Of a stretch of 39,551 nucleotides of DNA, positions 35,140 to 39,551 are shown in pieces (position 1 is the first letter of the stretch; each line of letters opens with the position of its first letter). This DNA comes from Circinella minor (lineage: Eukaryota > Mucoromycota > Mucoromycetes > Mucorales > Lichtheimiaceae), in contig JAEPRB010000317.1 in assembly GCA_016758965.1 (NCBI GenBank), positions 1-39,551 of the forward strand. The letters are read 5' to 3'. A model generated the notes under the pieces. It made no database searches. It was not told the origin of the DNA and saw nothing but the letters and a program-made list of their open reading frames with translations. A program made the position numbers and the translations under genes.

Positions 35140-36739
35140 GATTTTAATATTAACAAAGTAGACTTTTATTATGTTCATAATACGTCGTATCACTATTTAA
35201 TATTATTTACATTTTATTTCTTTATATGCATCTAAATTATACAAAAGAATATATTTATATATATACCCTTTTATTGTTGTGTACACACCCATCATTTAAA
35301 GTTTTATTTCAAGGAGCTTTTCTAATTGAATTTATTACGTGATACTTTATTTTTTTTATGAGTGTCAGTAAAAATCACATTGACATATATGAGCAAGTTA
35401 CAGTATGATAAAAGCTTTACAATACAGCACAAGAAGAAGTACATAAATATTTATATATCGCTGATTATCAATATGGGGCTTTTGTGATGGAGAGCAGTAA
35501 GATACATATAATTGTATAATCAGCAAGAATGTTATAATATATGTATGTTTTTACTGTATAATATAAAGTATAGCTCAAATAAAAAATCTAATACTGTATA
35601 CGTACGCTTTTATGCAAAGCATAAAATGTGTTTTACAGTAGATGTAGATACTTACTATTTTATTTACGTAGAATTAAGTTACAAGACATCAACAAGTAGA
35701 ATAAAAAATACGTAGGATGAATCATGATGATGAAGCAATTGCTTTTTTTTTTAAAAATAAATAAATAAATATTCATACTTATTTTGATTTACTAATTATA
35801 ATGCTTACAGTCTTCTATTCTAATAAACATAAAAAGGATTTTAGTCTCAACTTATTATTTTTATAATGTAAGACTATCTTAAGCTTATAAATTAAATAAA
35901 CTATCATCTTTTTATTATATATATATATATATTATACAGGATAACCTAATTATATATTTCATCTTATACAATATGTGTTCTGTTGCTACCCAACTTTTTT
36001 TTTCAAAAGTCAACAAACCCAGAGTTTTTTTTTTTCAAGCCAAAACGGGTAGGTACGTACAAAAGTACTAATTTATGGAGAGTACACTTAATTATAACCA
36101 GAAAGATCACTGTTTATTTTACTGGATATATATATATATTAAAATAAAACATTTATTAACCATTAAAAAATAATGGTTCAATAAATAGATAAAAGAAAAT
36201 CTATTTTATTAAGTTGAAAGCAATAATTTTTTGTCATGTTAAAAAAAATAAAAATAGTAAAGGTTTAATAAGATGAAATAAATAAAAAGATTTATAGTCA
36301 GTGGTTCCTTAATCACCGTGACAAACAATGTCATACTCCTATATTTTATTTTGAATCATCATTTTTTTTTCATGTGTTCATACTATCATGATCCATAAAA
36401 AAAAAAGGTCAGTGAGTATGTTATAAATGGGATCATGCTCAACGTGTACGTACAGATTTATATATGTAGTTAACTAACATTACAGTCAGTTTTATTACGA
36501 TACATTATTGGTACGTACATCATATAAAAAATTGTGGTAATTGAAAAAAAAATATAATAATAGAGTACCTCGTAGAAGAACAAAAAATTATGAGAAATAG
36601 TAACAATTCATTTAAAACAACCCTTCTGAACCACAGAAAAAATAACGTATTTTATGATTTGAATTTATTTTTGATAATAAAAATAAAATAATAATAATTA
36701 AATTTTCAAGAAAAGACATTAGTGATGTCAGATATTTTA
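35140..36739. other. AT-rich spacer downstream of DCAF12
   Basis: About 1.6 kb. Short A/T runs, a TA repeat near 35918-35932 and several GTACGTAC motifs (36053, 36446, 36511). A plus-strand frame at 35512-35715 has no homology I recognise or splice support and is not called. I see no RNA gene. Confidence 0.5.
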
Positions 36740-37260
36740 TTGAAAAGTTTTAACAAGTATTTTTATTCATACGTAAGAAAAAAAATTAAAAAAAGTAGTA
36801 TCATCCGAATTAATGAACACATGTATAGTAGGCCGTCATCGTCTTGGTTTATTAATAAATGTAGTTTATCCATGAAAAGGATTATTATTCGTTTTCATCA
36901 AGTTCATCCTCTTCACCAATAAATGTTTCGATTGTTTTTTGATTTATTACGTTCAAAGCACTTCCGAAAAAAAAAATCGAGCTTTCGGTGTTCTTGGCTG
37001 CGTAACAGTGTATCATGTTGTGCCATTCTTTCGATTCCCGTTTTAAATATAATTGAGACTTTTCTTCGTTGATTTATAAAATGTCTAAGAAAGAAAACTA
37101 TTAACAATCAATTACTTTTATAATTATCTTATCATTAAAATAAATTTCAAACTAGAAATTACAAAATAACTATTACCTTTTTATTTTCCGCTCTTTCAGA
37201 CTTCCCTCATCATTTGGAAACTATCGATACCAGCTTGTTTTTTGAGTCACCTTTATTATA
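36740..37260 (-). pseudogene. Decayed gene copy B of a two-member dispersed family
   Basis: Partner of the copy at 9600-10190. Copy B preserves more of the minus-strand reading: SW(Y)R, an in-frame stop, FPNDEGSLKERKIK, a good 92-nt intron (37176-37085, AAG|GTAATA ... TTCTTAG), then FKTGIERMAQHDTLLRSQEH, RKLD and NKSK. One extra base in an A run shifts the frame; past it the ETFIGEEDELDENE end and TAA (36885-36887) match copy A. The intron position is shared between copies, so both derive from a spliced gene, not from a processed cDNA. Family not recognised. Confidence 0.55.
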
Positions 37261-37348
37261 TCTACTATGCAAATTAATTATATAAGAATTAATGGTATAT
37301 AGCAACACAATATAAATTATTCCTTAACTTTGTAATATTATCATTATC

Positions 37349-37480
37349 ATGTCACCAATTAAATTATATCGCAATCGTCGAATCGTGGAAAACTGTATTG
37401 CTTGCCCTCCAGTTGTTCGCCCTACAAACTTCCCTTGTCCTTACCCCCAACCAAATACAGTTTTCCGTTTACCTTGCTAA
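37349..37480 (+). CDS. Hypothetical 43-residue Cys/Pro-rich protein
   Basis: Complete frame from ATG (37349) to TAA (37478-37480). It starts MSPIKLYRNRRIVENC and continues CIACPPVVRPTNFPCPYPQ to a C-terminal LPC. It has five Cys, with two C-x-x-C-type neighbourhoods, and nine Pro. Base composition (near 45% GC) is far from the surrounding DNA. There is no signal peptide. A 13-bp inverted repeat (37387-37399 and 37454-37466) lies inside it, so it may instead be a structured RNA or part of a longer spliced gene. No family recognised. Confidence 0.25.
   Translation: MSPIKLYRNRRIVENCIACPPVVRPTNFPCPYPQPNTVFRLPC
37387..37466. repeat. 13-bp perfect inverted repeat with C-rich loop
   Basis: GGAAAACTGTATT (37387-37399) pairs exactly with AATACAGTTTTCC (37454-37466). 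The 54-base loop is C/T-rich on the plus strand. As RNA it would make a stable stem with a single-stranded pyrimidine-rich loop. Confidence 0.5.
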
Positions 37481-37899
37481 TCTAATCTATATATTATACA
37501 AGTACGTAGAATAGAATAAGTTAATCATTCTACCATCCATATAATCAAGGTACCTTGTTTCTTCAACCACTGCAATAGAAAGTAAAGAATAGAGTGAAAA
37601 ATAAATATACATGCATATAAAAAATGAAACTTTGTTTATCCAAATGTCACTAAATTGTCTTACCTCGATCGAATTCAACAAGCACAATAAAGTTGTTTCT
37701 TTAATATATATGATATATACAATACATATAAAAAAGACAAGAAAAGAAAAGAATAAACATCGCCATAAAAGCTCGTTACAACTACTATGCCTCGGTTATT
37801 AACTACAGTAACAACCTTTTGGACTAAACCTGGTATCGTCATCCTACGTAAGACGAACAGGTACCAAAGAACAGAAGAAAGCACATCCACACACCCCTT

Positions 37900-38440
37900 C
37901 CTGGTTTTCCCCACATTCATTCACACTCTTTTACTTACACACATCCGCTCACACTCATTCGCCCTCAACTCCTTCACTTCTACCCATTCACTCACACTCC
38001 TTTGTTCCACCCATTCACTCACACGCATTCATTTCCGCACATTCACTTATACAACTCAATCCCACTCCTACATTACACTCTCTCACTTCCATCCATTCGC
38101 TTCCATCCATTCGCTTCCACATTTTCACTTACCCACATCCTCTTTCACTCCTTCACTTATTCCCATTCACTAATATTATTTTATTTACACTCATTCGCAT
38201 ACCCTTTTCATTTCCATTCACTCATTCGCTTCCACTACTCCACTTTAGCATATTCACATCCACTCATTCATTCACAGCACGTAGCTTCCACTCACTCACA
38301 AGCATTCCCTTACAAGCATTCACCTTCGCCTATTCATCTTCATTCATTCACTTGCATCCACTTCTTTACTTCCACGCATTCACTCACACGCATTCACTCA
38401 CACTCTTCCACTCACACTCTTCCACTCACTTTTTTTCTAA
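37900..38440. repeat. Degenerate CATTCACTCACAC-type repeat tract, almost free of G
   Basis: Over 500 bases the plus strand is built from imperfect units of the CATTCACT / CTCACACT / CTTCCACT kind with very few G. The unit is irregular (about 12-15 bases), so this is an old, diverged minisatellite. Open frames rich in His, Ser, Thr and Phe are by-products of the repeat and are not called. Confidence 0.75.
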
Positions 38441-38469
38441 TTTTTTTTCCAATTTTTTTTCAAGCACCT

Positions 38470-39137
38470 ACCTTGTTACTTACCTTGCTACTTACCTTGT
38501 TGCATCACCAGCCTTGTTACTTACCTTGCTACTTACCTTGTTGCATCGCCAGCCTTGTTACTTACCTTGGTACTTACCTTGTTGCATCGCCAGCCTTGTT
38601 ACTTACCTTGGTACTTACCTTGTTGCATTGCCAGCCTTGTTACTTACCTTGCTACTTACCTTGTTGCGTCGCCAGCCTTGTTACTTACCTTGGTACTTAC
38701 CTTGTTGCATCGCCAGCCTTGTTACTTACCTTGGTACTTACCTTGTTGCATCGCCAGCCTTGTTACTTACCTTGGTACTTACCTTATTGCATCGCCGGCC
38801 TTGTTACTTACCTTGGTACTTACCTTATTGCATCGCCGGCCTTGTTACTTACCTTAGTACTTACCTTATTGCGTCGCCGGCCTTGTTACTTACCTTGGTA
38901 CTTACCTTGTTGCATCACCAGCCTTGTTACTTACCTTGCTACTTACCTTGTTGCATCACCAGCCTTGTTACTTACCTTGTTAGATCACCGAACGTGTTAC
39001 TTAACTTGTTGTATAACGTACCTTGTTACCTACCTTGTTGGATCACTTGCCTTGCTACCTACCTTGTTGGATCACCGGTCTTGACACCTGCCTTGTCGGA
39101 TTATGAGCCTTGTAATCTACCTTGTCCCTCGAGGTGC
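38470..39137. repeat. Minisatellite: twelve 41-bp units followed by six 29-bp units
   Basis: Units of exactly 41 bp run from 38470 to 38961. Each is two 12-bp modules (CTTGTTACTTAC and CTTG[CG]TACTTAC) plus a 17-bp module (CTTGTTGCATCGCCAGC and variants). From 38964 the period changes to 29 bp (12 + 17) for six more diverged units ending at 39137. Because 41 is not a multiple of three and the unit lacks stop codons, several plus-strand frames stay open for up to 360 codons; these Leu/Thr-rich frames are artefacts. Confidence 0.9.
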
Positions 39138-39551
39138 ACAGGATTGTCATATGCCCAGGCCAAATCAACCAGGATATCTATATGCTAGGTCAAGGTATGA
39201 TAGAATAATATTAATATTGTGTTCTTGGGTAAAAGAAATAACATGTCATTTGAAATAATATTACAAAAAACAATTCATAGAAAGGTAGTTTTCATTAAAA
39301 AAAGAATGTATTGCTCACCTTAGTGACATGGAGTTGTCACACAAATACTCAAAGATAATTCATAACTTTGATAAAAGGTAACAAGGTATCTATTGAGTAG
39401 GAGTGTCGTTGTACGTAAATCAAGTATTCTCATACGTAGCAACATAAGATAATTTTAAATAAATTCACATATTAATTTGAAAATAATAATAAGAACATTT
39501 ACCTTTATCGGTTTTTTGTATTGGTTTCGAAAAAATAAATATGTCGCGCTC
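39138..39551. other. Right-edge sequence, possible exon fragment on the minus strand
   Basis: Mostly AT-rich. The last 50 bases on the minus strand (39551-39502) read ERDIFIFSKPIQKTDK and end at a plausible donor, AAAG|GTAAAT. A second donor-like CTAAG|GTGAGC occurs near 39317. They may be exons of a gene lying mainly beyond the right edge; too short to identify. Confidence 0.2.

Noticed and set aside
35512..35715. Plus-strand 67-codon frame downstream of DCAF12
   Set aside because: Somewhat protein-like at its end, but no splice sites, homologue or compositional shift support it.
38470..39137. CRISPR-like array
   Set aside because: Units are contiguous repeats with no unique spacers, and the sequence is eukaryotic. 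It is a minisatellite.
38002..39188. Long plus-strand open frames (up to 360 codons, Leu/Thr/Pro/Cys-rich)
   Set aside because: They run through the 41-bp minisatellite and the G-poor repeat. The unit has no stop codons and its length is not a multiple of three, so overlapping frames stay open by construction.

Overview
The window looks like nuclear DNA of an early-diverging fungus, most likely Mucoromycota. The evidence is a very AT-rich background full of poly(A)/poly(T) and TA runs, intron-dense genes with GTAAGT-like donors and TAG/CAG acceptors, and house-keeping proteins of fungal type. No rRNA, tRNA, CRISPR array or intact transposon was recognised by eye. The species assignment is inference.

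Layout, left to right. First exon of a probable mitochondrial protein (113-350, -), running off the left edge. A complete 12-exon Rho guanine-nucleotide exchange factor with DEP, DH, PH and CNH domains (1256-6120, -). RPL19 (6921-7971, -), with an intron inside its start codon. A 2.9-kb spacer holding a decayed dispersed gene copy. 6-pyruvoyl-tetrahydropterin synthase (10900-11697, -). The PP2A B55 regulatory subunit CDC55 (12266-14556, -). A 3.6-kb spacer. TAM41 (18185-20292, +), convergent with prohibitin-1 (21023-22326, -). A 59-residue tail-anchored Tom6-like protein (23241-23420, -), divergent from RRS1 (23656-24602, +). A PCL/CLG1-type cyclin (25275-26561, -).

A 6.4-kb stretch (26562-33000) follows that looks empty, but its minus strand holds short exons reading as real coding sequence: a possible small secreted peptide, a UPF0184/bublin-like coiled-coil gene, and a membrane-protein gene next to DCAF12. 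DCAF12, a CRL4 ubiquitin-ligase receptor, lies at 33273-35139 (+). The right end holds a second copy of the decayed gene (about 36740-37240), a 43-codon Cys/Pro-rich frame overlapping an inverted repeat, a nearly G-free pyrimidine-rich tract, and a minisatellite that changes from 41-bp to 29-bp units.

Functionally the main genes serve growth signalling and the cell wall (RhoGEF, PP2A-B55, cyclin), translation (RPL19, RRS1) and mitochondria (TAM41, PHB1, Tom6-like, perhaps the gene at the left edge). No operon-like cooperation is implied. Exon coordinates were worked out by hand from splice signals and reading phase. For every multi-exon gene called complete, the exon lengths sum to a multiple of three.
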